Part shown: positions 51,738 through 59,532 of the stretch, in pieces | Layout: every line of letters starts with the position of its first letter | Position numbering within the stretch: the first letter of the stretch is position 1 | NCBI RefSeq assembly: GCF_003002815.1 | Contig: NZ_PVTF01000008.1 | Span: 1-64,000 of the forward strand | Direction of reading: 5' to 3' | DNA length: 64,000 bases | Source of the DNA: Umezawaea tangerina | Lineage (GTDB): Bacteria; Actinomycetota; Actinomycetes; Mycobacteriales; Pseudonocardiaceae | Program-made: the position numbers and the translations under genes | The notes under the pieces: model-generated | Seen by the model: the letters and a program-made list of their open reading frames with translations, nothing else | Database searches by the model: none | Told to the model about the DNA's origin: nothing

Positions 51738-52844
51738 ATGTCGCTGGCTCCCAGTGCTCGCGCGGACGGCCCGCTCGCGCTGGCCGACGTGGGCGCCTTC
51801 CGCGGGCTGCCCGCGGCGCTCGCGGCCTTCTTCGACACCAGGCCGCACGCCGACCTCGCGCCGGAGCTGGTCGACGAGCTGTCCCGGCTGGTGCTCGGCG
51901 GCGGCAAGCGCGTCCGGCCGACGTTCGCCTGGTGGGGCTGGCGCGCCGCGGGCGGCACCCCCGACGGGCCCGAGGCCGAGACCACCGTGCGCGCGCTGGT
52001 GGCGTTGGAGCTGCTGCAGGGCTGCGCGGTCGTGCACGACGACGTGATGGACCGCTCCACCACCCGCCGGGGCAGGCCCGCGGCGCACGTCCGCTTCGCG
52101 GCCCACCACCAGCGGGCGCGGTGGGCGGGCGACGGGCGGCTCTACGGCGACTCCGCCGCGATCCTGGTGGGTGACCTCGCCCTCGCCTGGGCCGACGACG
52201 CACTGGTCACGGCCGGCCTGGACGGCGCCTCGCTGGCACGGGCGTGGGTCCCGTGGCAGGCCATGCGCACCGAGATGATGGCCGGGCAGCACCTCGACCT
52301 GCTGGCCTGCGCCCGGCGCGAGGAGTCGCTGGAGCGGACGCTGCGGGTGGCGCGGTTCAAGACCGCCGCCTACACCGTGGAACGCCCGCTGCACCTCGGC
52401 GCCGCCCTCGCCGGTGCCCCGGCTGACCTCGTCGACGCGCTGCGCGAGTTCGGCCGCGACATCGGGGTGGCCTTCCAGCTGCGCGACGACCTGCTCGGCG
52501 TGTTCGGCGACTCCTCGACCACCGGCAAACCGGTCGGCGACGACCTGCGCGAGGGCAAGCGCACCCCGCTCATGGCCGTCGCGATCGGGCTCGCCCGCGC
52601 GGCGGGCCGCACCGACGCCGTGCGGCTGCTGCACTCGTGCCTGGACGGTCCGCAGGTCACCGACCAGGTGGTCGCCGACGTCCGCGAGCTGCTGCACGAC
52701 CTCGGCGCGGTGGGGGCGGTCGAGGAGCAGATCGCGGTCCTCACCGCCAGCGCCCTGCACGCACTCGACCGCGCGCGGATGACCGGACAGGCCAGGGCCG
52801 CGCTGCGGCACCTCGCCACCGTCGTCACCGCGCGCCGAAGCTAG
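51738..52844 (+). CDS. crtE: Geranylgeranyl diphosphate synthase
   Basis: A 368-residue polyprenyl synthase. The first Asp-rich motif VVHDDVMDRSTTRRGRP is near residues 98-114 and the second LRDDLLGVFGD near 248-258; GGGKRVRPTF near 56 binds pyrophosphate. It makes the C20 precursor GGPP from IPP and allylic diphosphates. The second of two tandem ATGs (51738) is chosen because AGGAGG ends 5 bases before it. It is followed 9 bp later by crtI. Confidence 0.93.
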   Translation: MSLAPSARADGPLALADVGAFRGLPAALAAFFDTRPHADLAPELVDELSRLVLGGGKRVRPTFAWWGWRAAGGTPDGPEAETTVRALVALELLQGCAVVHDDVMDRSTTRRGRPAAHVRFAAHHQRARWAGDGRLYGDSAAILVGDLALAWADDALVTAGLDGASLARAWVPWQAMRTEMMAGQHLDLLACARREESLERTLRVARFKTAAYTVERPLHLGAALAGAPADLVDALREFGRDIGVAFQLRDDLLGVFGDSSTTGKPVGDDLREGKRTPLMAVAIGLARAAGRTDAVRLLHSCLDGPQVTDQVVADVRELLHDLGAVGAVEEQIAVLTASALHALDRARMTGQARAALRHLATVVTARRS

Positions 52845-52853
52845 GAGCCCCCC

Positions 52854-54329
52854 GTGGTCCACGTCGTCGAAGGCCGCACCGACTCGGTCGTGGTGGTGGG
52901 TGCCGGGCTCGCCGGGCTGTCGGCCGCCCTGCACCTGCGCGGCGACGGGCACGAGGTGACCGTCGTGGACAAGGGCGAGGAGCCCGGCGGTCTGGCCGGG
53001 CGGCTCGACCTGGCCGGGCACCACCTCGACACCGGCCCCACCGTCCTGACCATGCCGGAGCTCCTGGACGAGGCACTGGGCGCGGTCGGCGAGACCCTCG
53101 CCGACCGGCTGGAGCTCCTGCCGCTGCACCCGGCCTACCGGGCCGCCTTCGCCGACGGCAGCGCGCTGGACGTGCACACCGACCAGGCCGCGATGGAGCA
53201 GGCGGTCGCCGAGTTCGCCGGGGGAGCCGAGGCCGACGGCTATCGGCGGCTGCGCGCCTGGCTCACCAACCTCTACCAGGTGCAGCGCGACCGGTTCATC
53301 GGCGCGAACTTCGACAGCCCGCTCGACCTCGCGGGCCGCGACCTGGTCGCCCTCGCCGCCATGGGCGGTTTCGGCCGCCTGGACACCGCGGTCGGCCGGT
53401 ACCTGCGCGACCCCAGGCTGCGCCGGGTGTTCACGTTCCAGTCGCTCTACGCCGGGGTCGCGCCCGGCGACGCGCTGGCCGCCTACGCCGTCATCGCCTA
53501 CATGGACACCGTGGCCGGGGTCTGGTTCCCGCGCGGCGGCATGCACGCCGTCCCCACGGCGCTGGCCGCCGCGGCCGAGGACGCGGGCGTCCGGTTCGTC
53601 CGCGGCGCCGAGGTGGTCGCCCTCGAACGCTCCGGCGACCGCGTGAGCGCCGTGCGCACCGACACCGACCGGTTCCCCTGCGACGCCGTCGTGCTGGCCA
53701 CGGGTCCCGCGCAGAGCACCCGGCTGCTGCGCGGCGGCCCGCGCCGACCGGTCGCCCTGCGCTGGTCGCCGTCGGCGGTGGTGGTGCACCTGAGCGCGGA
53801 CCGCGTCACCGACGAGGTCGCGCACCACACGATCTCGTTCGGCGGGGCGTGGGAGACCACGTTCGACGAGATCATCGGCCAGGGCAGGCTGATGAGCGAC
53901 CCGTCGCTGCTGCTGACCACGCCGACGCTCACCGACCCCGACCTGGCACCGGCGGGCAAGCACACCCAGTTCCTGCTCGCCCCGTGCCCCAACCTCGACG
54001 CCGCCGCGATCGACTGGGACGCCGTCGGACCCCGCTACGCCGACGAGATCGTCGAGGAGGTGGTGCGCCGCAAGCTGGTCGGCTCCACCGCCGACGTGAC
54101 CAGGCTGGCACTGGTCACCCCGGACGACTGGGCGCGGGCGGGGCAGGCGGCGGGCACCCCGTTCTCCGCCGCCCACACGTTCGCCCAGACCGGCCCGTTC
54201 CGACCTCGCAACCTGCCGTTCCGGCACGGCAACGTCGTGCTGGCGGGCAGCGGCACCACACCGGGGGTCGGCATCCCGCCGGTGCTCATCTCCGGTCGCC
54301 TGGCCGCCCAGCGGCTGCGCAGGGCCTGA
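52854..54329 (+). CDS. crtI: Phytoene desaturase
   Basis: A 491-residue CrtI-type FAD enzyme that converts phytoene to lycopene. FAD motif VVVVGAGLAGLSAALHLRGDGH is near residues 12-33, then DTGPTVLTMPELL (residues 62-74, a CrtI hallmark), and the C-terminal HTFAQTGPFRPRNLPFRHGNVVLAGSGTTPGVGIPPVLISGRLAAQRL, also diagnostic. A GTG start with GGAG 6 bases before it. It ends the crtE-crtI operon and is convergent with the GNAT gene, 6 bp apart. Confidence 0.95.
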   Translation: MVHVVEGRTDSVVVVGAGLAGLSAALHLRGDGHEVTVVDKGEEPGGLAGRLDLAGHHLDTGPTVLTMPELLDEALGAVGETLADRLELLPLHPAYRAAFADGSALDVHTDQAAMEQAVAEFAGGAEADGYRRLRAWLTNLYQVQRDRFIGANFDSPLDLAGRDLVALAAMGGFGRLDTAVGRYLRDPRLRRVFTFQSLYAGVAPGDALAAYAVIAYMDTVAGVWFPRGGMHAVPTALAAAAEDAGVRFVRGAEVVALERSGDRVSAVRTDTDRFPCDAVVLATGPAQSTRLLRGGPRRPVALRWSPSAVVVHLSADRVTDEVAHHTISFGGAWETTFDEIIGQGRLMSDPSLLLTTPTLTDPDLAPAGKHTQFLLAPCPNLDAAAIDWDAVGPRYADEIVEEVVRRKLVGSTADVTRLALVTPDDWARAGQAAGTPFSAAHTFAQTGPFRPRNLPFRHGNVVLAGSGTTPGVGIPPVLISGRLAAQRLRRA

Positions 54330-54335
54330 CGCCGC

Positions 54336-54965
54336 TCACCCGTCGAACTCGACCCGCATGACCACCCGCCGCACGGTCGGGCGGGTGACCGCGCTGAACC
54401 CGGCCTCCTCGAAGACCTGGACGGCACCCACGTGCAGCTCGCCCCAGGTGATCTCCTTGCCGGGCTGGGTGGTCATCGCGTAGGCCTCCAGCGCCCGTGC
54501 GCCGCGGTCGCGGGCGAAGTCGACCGCGGCACGGGCGAGCGGGTAGGTGAGGCCGCGCCCCCGGTAGCCCTTGCGGACCACGAAGCAGGTCACCGCCCAG
54601 ACGCCGTCGTCGTCCTTGTCCTCGGTCCGGCCCTTCCACGGGACGCGCGAGGTGCGCAGCTTCGGGTAGGCCGTCCTCGGCTCGACCGCGACCCAGCCGA
54701 CCGGCTCGCCGTCGAGGTAGGCGACCAGTCCGCTGGTGGACTCGGCGTCCGGCTCGCCGCAGCCGGTCTGCTCCCACAGCATCCCGGTCCGCTGCTCCTG
54801 GGTGGAGTCGCGCGGCATCCAGCCGATGACCTTGAACCGCTGGCACCGGCAGCGGCCCGAGTAGTCGGCGGTGCCGAACACCGCCGTCAGGTCCTCCTGC
54901 GACGACTCGTTGGCGGGCACGATCCTCAGCCGCTCCAAGGGGACCGGTGTGCGCGCGGACGTCAT
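54336..54965 (-). CDS. GNAT-family N-acetyltransferase
   Basis: A 209-residue acetyltransferase. The acetyl-CoA loop is VRKGYRGRGLTYPLARAAV near residues 132-150. A cysteine-rich start (SGRCRCQRFKVIGW) is characteristic of a subgroup seen next to DinB or WYL genes. The acceptor is unknown. The start ATG overlaps the DinB gene stop (ATGA), so the two are translationally coupled. Confidence 0.9.
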   Translation of the reverse strand: MTSARTPVPLERLRIVPANESSQEDLTAVFGTADYSGRCRCQRFKVIGWMPRDSTQEQRTGMLWEQTGCGEPDAESTSGLVAYLDGEPVGWVAVEPRTAYPKLRTSRVPWKGRTEDKDDDGVWAVTCFVVRKGYRGRGLTYPLARAAVDFARDRGARALEAYAMTTQPGKEITWGELHVGAVQVFEEAGFSAVTRPTVRRVVMRVEFDG

Positions 54966-55534
54966 CGCGCCTGCGGCGGGTCGTTGCCCACGAGGCCGTC
55001 GAACGCCTCGCGCAGCAGGTCCGCGTGGCCGGTGTGGCGCAGGTACTCCTCGACGAGGTCGACCAGCACGCGGCGCAGGTTGGGGTGCTCCCCGGACGGG
55101 GTGGTGAACAGCGACGGCCGGTCCAGCCCGCCGTCGGCGAGCGCGGCGCCCCACGCGGCGCGGGACCGCTCCACCGAACGGCTCCAGAGGGCGTACAGCT
55201 CCTCGGGGGAGTCCTCGGCCGCCGACTCCCAGTCCCACTCGGGTCGCGCGGCGAGGTCGACCGCGTCCCACGGCGGTCCGAGGGGCTCACCGGTGATGGC
55301 GAGGGCGACGAACTTGTCCTCCAGCAGCGCCATGTGCTTGAGCAGGCCGCCGATGGTCATCGTCGACGGCGGGTGCCGCCGGTCGAGGCCCGCCGCGTCG
55401 AGCCCGCCGCACTTCCAGGCGAACTGGCCGCGCACCCGTTCCAGCGCGAACATCATCATCTCGGTCTCGCCCGCCGTCGGTGACGGCTCGTGGATCGTGG
55501 TGTCCACCAAGGGGGTCTTGGTCATGACGGGCAC
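54962..55534 (-). CDS. DinB-family protein (DUF664-like)
   Basis: A 190-residue four-helix-bundle protein. Family signs are the metal-site histidines at GGLLKHMALLEDKF (His about 65) and EEYLRHTGHADLLRE (two His near 167-171). DinB-like proteins include thiol-dependent transferases and S-transferases using mycothiol or bacillithiol, which would fit an actinobacterium. The GTG at 55534 is chosen since GGAGG lies 5 bases upstream; ATG three codons later has none. It is divergent from a WYL regulator whose start is 47 bp away and which probably controls it. Confidence 0.88.
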   Translation of the reverse strand: MPVMTKTPLVDTTIHEPSPTAGETEMMMFALERVRGQFAWKCGGLDAAGLDRRHPPSTMTIGGLLKHMALLEDKFVALAITGEPLGPPWDAVDLAARPEWDWESAAEDSPEELYALWSRSVERSRAAWGAALADGGLDRPSLFTTPSGEHPNLRRVLVDLVEEYLRHTGHADLLREAFDGLVGNDPPQAR

Positions 55535-55581
55535 GGTAACCTCCATTCCGGACGTTCCACTTCCGGATTGCCGGGGTCGAC

Positions 55582-56547
55582 ATGAGAAGCGACACGAGCC
55601 CCACCGCACGCGCGCTGCTCGCCCTCGAGATCCTCCAGGGCGCGCCCGGCATCACCGCGGACCGGCTCGCCGACAAGCTCGGCGTCACGGAGCGGGCGGC
55701 CCGGCGCTACGTCGGCATCCTCCGCGAGGCGGGCATCCCGGTCGAGGCCGTCCGCGGGCCGCACGGCGGCTACCGCCTCGGTCGCGGCCTGCGGCTGCCG
55801 CCGCTGACGTTCAGCGCGGACGAGGCGCTGGGGCTGGTGATGGCCGTGCTCGACGGCCACCACGACGCGGGCGACCCGACCGACCCGGTGGGCAACGCGC
55901 TGGGCAAGCTCGTCCGGGCGCTGCCCGAGCCGGTGGCGGCCCAGGCGGAGGCCGTCCGCCGCACGACGGCGCCCGCGCCCGACCGCGCCGCCGCCCGACC
56001 GGACCCGCACACCGCGAGCACCCTCGTGCGGGCCTGCTCCGACCGCAGGAGGGTGTCGGTCGGCTACCGCTCCGAGGCCGGGTCGGAGTGGACGGTCGAG
56101 GCCGACCCGTGGGCGGTCGTCGTCCGGCACGGCCGGTGGTACCTGCTGTGCCGGTCGGTGGCCAAGGACGCCGTGCGCGCCTACCGGATCGACCGCGTGC
56201 GGGCGGTGGACGTCCTCGACGACACCTTCGAGCCACCCGCCGACCTCGACCCGGTCGACATGCTCGAGGAGCACCTGGGCAGCGGGTGGGACTACGACGT
56301 CGAAGTCCTGGTCGACGCCCCCGTCGCCGCGCTGGAGCGCTGCCTGCCGCGCACCCTGGGCAGGCTCACGGCCGTCGACGCCGGGACGACCCGGCTGGTC
56401 GGCAGCACCAGCAACCCGCGGTGGTACGCCGAGCAGTTGGCAGCGGTCCCGGCGTCCTACCGGATCGTCCGCGGCGCCGAGGTCCGGCGCAGCGCGCGCC
56501 TGGTGGCGCAGCGCCTGCTGGCGGCCGCGCAGGACCCACCCGCCTGA
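55582..56547 (+). CDS. WYL-domain HTH transcriptional regulator (YafY-like)
   Basis: A 321-residue regulator. The N-terminal winged helix (residues 5-60, TARALLALEILQGAPGITADRLADKLGVTERAARRYVGIL) is followed by a WYL ligand domain near 140-230 (VEADPWAVVVRHGRWYLLCRS) and a C-terminal WCX extension. Such proteins often sense nucleic-acid or nucleotide ligands. It is divergent from the DinB-GNAT operon; two TTCCGGA words (55546-55552, 55561-55567) in the 47-bp gap are candidate half-sites. Confidence 0.92.
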   Translation: MRSDTSPTARALLALEILQGAPGITADRLADKLGVTERAARRYVGILREAGIPVEAVRGPHGGYRLGRGLRLPPLTFSADEALGLVMAVLDGHHDAGDPTDPVGNALGKLVRALPEPVAAQAEAVRRTTAPAPDRAAARPDPHTASTLVRACSDRRRVSVGYRSEAGSEWTVEADPWAVVVRHGRWYLLCRSVAKDAVRAYRIDRVRAVDVLDDTFEPPADLDPVDMLEEHLGSGWDYDVEVLVDAPVAALERCLPRTLGRLTAVDAGTTRLVGSTSNPRWYAEQLAAVPASYRIVRGAEVRRSARLVAQRLLAAAQDPPA

Positions 56548-56679
56548 CCCGGCGCGCCCGCGCGTCATGCTGGGGGAAACGGGTACTCCACCGGTCGTGA
56601 CGGTGGTACCCACCGGAACGAGGGTCGGACGGCTCCGCCTCGGCACGCCCACTCACCAGAGCCGAGGTCGGGAGGCGCA

Positions 56680-58269
56680 GTGAACGACGAGGTCGACGCG
56701 GTCGTGGTGGGATCGGGGCCCAACGGGCTGGTCGCCGCCAACGTGCTCGCCGACGCGGGCTGGGACGTCCTGGTCCTGGAGGCCGCGGACACGCCGGGTG
56801 GGGCCGTGCGGACCGCGGAGATCACCGCGCCGGGCTTCCGCAACGACCTGTTCAGCGCGTTCTACCCGCTCGGCGTCGCCTCGCCCGCGCTGGGCGCGCT
56901 CGACCTGGAGGAGCACGGCCTGCGCTGGTCGCACGCCCCGGAAGTGCTCGCCCACGTCTTCCCCGACGACCGGTCCGCGCTGCTGTCGCGCGACCCCGAG
57001 CGGACCGCGAAGTCGGTCGGCACGTTCGCGGCGGGCGACGCCGACGCGTGGCTGGCGGAGTTCGAGACGTGGCGGCGGGTCCGCGACGACGTGCTGGGCT
57101 CGCTGCTCGGGCCGTTCCCGCCGGTCCGCTCCGGCGCGCGCCTGCTGCGCGAGCTGGGGGCCGCCGACGGGCTGCGGTTCGCGCGGATGGCGGTGCAGCC
57201 GGTGCGGCGGTTCGGCGACGAGCGGTTCCGCGGCGACGGGGCGAAGATCCTGCTGGCGGGCAACGCGCTGCACACCGACCTCGGCCCGGACCAGGCGGGC
57301 GGCGCCGTGTTCGGCTGGCTGCTCGCGATGCTGGGCCAGGAGGTCGGCTTCCCGGTGCCGCGAGGGGGCGCGGGGGAGCTGGTCGCCGCGCTCGTGCGCA
57401 GGCTGGAGTCCCGCGGCGGTCGGGTGGAGTGCGGCCGACCCGTGCGCGAGGTGGTCGTGGCGGGCGGTCGGGCGCTGGGTGTGCGCGACGCGCAGGGCGG
57501 CCTGGTCCGGGCCCGCCGCGCGGTGCTGGCCGACGTGCCCGCGCCCGCGCTGTACCTGGACCTGGTCGGCGAGGAGCACCTGCCGTCCCGGCTGGTCGAC
57601 GACCTGGCCGCCTTCGAGTGGGACGACGCCACGATCAAGGTCGACTGGGCGCTGTCCGGGCCGATCCCGTGGACTTCGGAGGACGCCCGGCGGGCGGGCA
57701 CCGTGCACCTGGGCGCCGACCTGAACGGGCTGGCGGGCTTCGCCAACGACCTCGCGTGCGACCGGGTCCCGCGCACGCCGTTCCTGCTGCTGGGCCAGAT
57801 GACCACGGCCGACCCGACCCGTTCGCCCGAGGGCACCGAGTCGGTGTGGGCCTACACGCACGTGCCGCGCGGCGAGGTGTGGTCGCAGGACCGGCTGCGG
57901 CGGCGGGCCGACCGGGTCGAGCAGGTGCTGGAGAGGCACGCGCCGGGCTTCCGGGACCTGGTCCTCGCCCGCGTCGTGAGCGGGCCGGCTGAGCTGCAGG
58001 AGCGCAACTCCAGCGTGGTCGGCGGCGCCATCAACGCGGGCACGTCGGGCATCCACCAGCAGCTGGTGTTCCGGCCGACGCCGGGGCTGTCCCGCGCGGA
58101 CACACCGGTGGACCGGCTGTACCTGGCGGGCGCCTCGGCGCATCCGGGCGGCGGTGTGCACGGGGCGTGCGGCGCGAACGCCGCCCGCGCCGCGCTGGCC
58201 CGCGAGGGCCACGCCGGTGGTGCCTACCGCGCGGTGGTCGGGGCGGCCCTGCGGGCCGTCTACCGGTGA
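56680..58269 (+). CDS. CrtI-like FAD-dependent oxidoreductase
   Basis: A 529-residue flavoprotein of the phytoene-dehydrogenase-related NAD(P)/FAD family. The dinucleotide motif VVVGSGPNGLVAANVLADAGW is near residues 8-28 with AADTPGGAVRT, and the C-terminal LYLAGASAHPGGGVHGACGANAARAAL is the hallmark of the pyridine-nucleotide-disulfide-like CrtI relatives seen outside carotenoid clusters. It could act on a carotenoid or another polyene/quinone. GGAGG lies 4-5 bases before the GTG. The end overlaps the convergent SRPBCC gene by 10 bp. Confidence 0.9.
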   Translation: MNDEVDAVVVGSGPNGLVAANVLADAGWDVLVLEAADTPGGAVRTAEITAPGFRNDLFSAFYPLGVASPALGALDLEEHGLRWSHAPEVLAHVFPDDRSALLSRDPERTAKSVGTFAAGDADAWLAEFETWRRVRDDVLGSLLGPFPPVRSGARLLRELGAADGLRFARMAVQPVRRFGDERFRGDGAKILLAGNALHTDLGPDQAGGAVFGWLLAMLGQEVGFPVPRGGAGELVAALVRRLESRGGRVECGRPVREVVVAGGRALGVRDAQGGLVRARRAVLADVPAPALYLDLVGEEHLPSRLVDDLAAFEWDDATIKVDWALSGPIPWTSEDARRAGTVHLGADLNGLAGFANDLACDRVPRTPFLLLGQMTTADPTRSPEGTESVWAYTHVPRGEVWSQDRLRRRADRVEQVLERHAPGFRDLVLARVVSGPAELQERNSSVVGGAINAGTSGIHQQLVFRPTPGLSRADTPVDRLYLAGASAHPGGGVHGACGANAARAALAREGHAGGAYRAVVGAALRAVYR

Positions 58270-58700
58270 TCGCCGCGCACGACGACGTCGGAGAGGCGGA
58301 GCAGGGTCTCCCTGTTGCGCGGTTGCAGCACCAGGGCCTGCACCGCCTCCGGCACCAGCGCGCCGGGGCCCTCGACGGCCTTCTCCGCCATGCTGACCCT
58401 GGTGCCGTCCGCGGTCGCGGTCAGCTCGAACCGCACCAGGGCGGTGCCGAACGGCCACGCCTTGGCGTGCAGCTCCAGCGAGTCGCCCGGCACCACGGAC
58501 CGGACCACGGTCTGGTCCTTGAGCTGCAACGGCCAGGTGCCGACGCTGTGGTGGATGCGGGCACCGACCGCGGGCCAGCCCTTGTCGACGGCGCGGATGT
58601 GCGTGGCGCCCACGACCCACCCGGCGTAGGTCCAGCCGTCGGCGAGCACGGCGAACACCTCGGCGGGCGGACGGGGGATGTCGAGCTCGACGGTCGTCAT
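58260..58700 (-). CDS. SRPBCC-family protein
   Basis: A 146-residue START/cyclase-like domain (TTVELDIPRPPAEVFAVLADGWTYAGWVVGATHIRAVD) with a hydrophobic cavity fold. Small stand-alone members are usually of unknown function. It is convergent with the CrtI-like oxidoreductase and its 3' end overlaps it by 10 bp; a shared lipophilic ligand is possible but not shown. Confidence 0.9.
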   Translation of the reverse strand: MTTVELDIPRPPAEVFAVLADGWTYAGWVVGATHIRAVDKGWPAVGARIHHSVGTWPLQLKDQTVVRSVVPGDSLELHAKAWPFGTALVRFELTATADGTRVSMAEKAVEGPGALVPEAVQALVLQPRNRETLLRLSDVVVRGDHR

Positions 58701-58735
58701 ACCCGCAGGTACCCGCGGTCGACCGGGAGGAACCC

Positions 58736-59095
58736 TCAGGGGCGTGGACGCCCACCGGGGTCGGGCGGGACCGCTTCGGCGACCGAGGCCGCCAGCGTCA
58801 CGTGGTCGGTGATCCCGGCCAGCGCCATCAGCCGGACCACCTGGCGCGAACCGACCACGCGGACGTCGACGCCGCGGCGCACGACGGTCAGGAACGAGGC
58901 CAGGCCCACCGAGTCGCAGAACGACACCGAGGTCAGGTCGAGGACGACCACCCCGGATCCGGTGTCGATCCGTTCGAGGTGCCAGTCAAGCTCCGGCGCC
59001 GTGTCGGCGTCGAGGTCTCCCGTGACCGTCACCAGAACGGCCGCAGGGGTGTGCGTCACTTCTACGAAGAATTCGTCCTCCGATTGCACCACCAC
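58736..59095 (-). CDS. STAS-domain anti-sigma factor antagonist
   Basis: A 119-residue STAS protein. The phosphoserine motif VSFCDSVGLASFL (Ser about 66) matches SpoIIAA/RsbV-like antagonists that, when dephosphorylated, capture an anti-sigma ATPase. The start GTG at 59095 is chosen because AAGGAG lies 8 bases upstream; the ATG 35 codons earlier would add an unusual Arg-rich extension not found in the family. The RsbW-like ATPase at 20707 is a possible but distant partner. Confidence 0.88.
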   Translation of the reverse strand: MVVQSEDEFFVEVTHTPAAVLVTVTGDLDADTAPELDWHLERIDTGSGVVVLDLTSVSFCDSVGLASFLTVVRRGVDVRVVGSRQVVRLMALAGITDHVTLAASVAEAVPPDPGGRPRP

Positions 59096-59532
59096 GGGCG
59101 GCTCTCCTTCTCGTCGTCTTCGCGGCCAACGGCACTCCGGGTCGAGGTGGGGAACAGTGCAGGTCAGCACAGCGGGCGTTCCATCCGCCGGGCTCGACAT
59201 CGGTTGCTGATTAACGCCTTGTGGGCATTAGTCCGTGTTTTCGCGACATCGTTCATCACGCCTGAAATATCGCTGCCGACGCAGTGGTTCGTTACAATGT
59301 TTTATAGGTGCAGAAAATGGGTAACCATTTCTGGTGAGATGCACCGCGTTGGTGGGAAAACGTGCTGACTAGGCGTTTTCCGGCTGTTCTCGGGTAATGG
59401 CACCGAGTGGGAAAGGGCCCGTTCATTGGTCGAGCGCCGTGACCCGTGGGCCCGGCGCTCATCCTCTCCATCGGCGGTGAGGGCCCGGACCTGAAGGCCC
59501 GCGCCCCACGTGTACCTGAACGGAGCAACGGG
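59096..59532. other. AT-rich intergenic region upstream of the STAS gene
   Basis: About 440 bp, clearly the most AT-rich stretch of the right half. It contains an inverted repeat AAATGG-GTAA-CCATTT (59315-59330) and, on the minus strand, TATAAA (59306-59301), which may be promoter elements for the STAS gene. A 78-codon frame on the minus strand (59292-59528) has atypical codon use and no start signal, so I do not call it. Confidence 0.5.

Noticed and set aside
49620-54227. One long minus-strand frame joining the Rieske gene to DNA antisense to crtE and crtI
   Set aside because: Only the part from 50597 down to 49620 matches a protein family; the rest is antisense to better genes.
59292-59528. 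A 78-codon minus-strand frame in the AT-rich gap
   Set aside because: Poor codon use, no ribosome-binding site and no recognisable motif.
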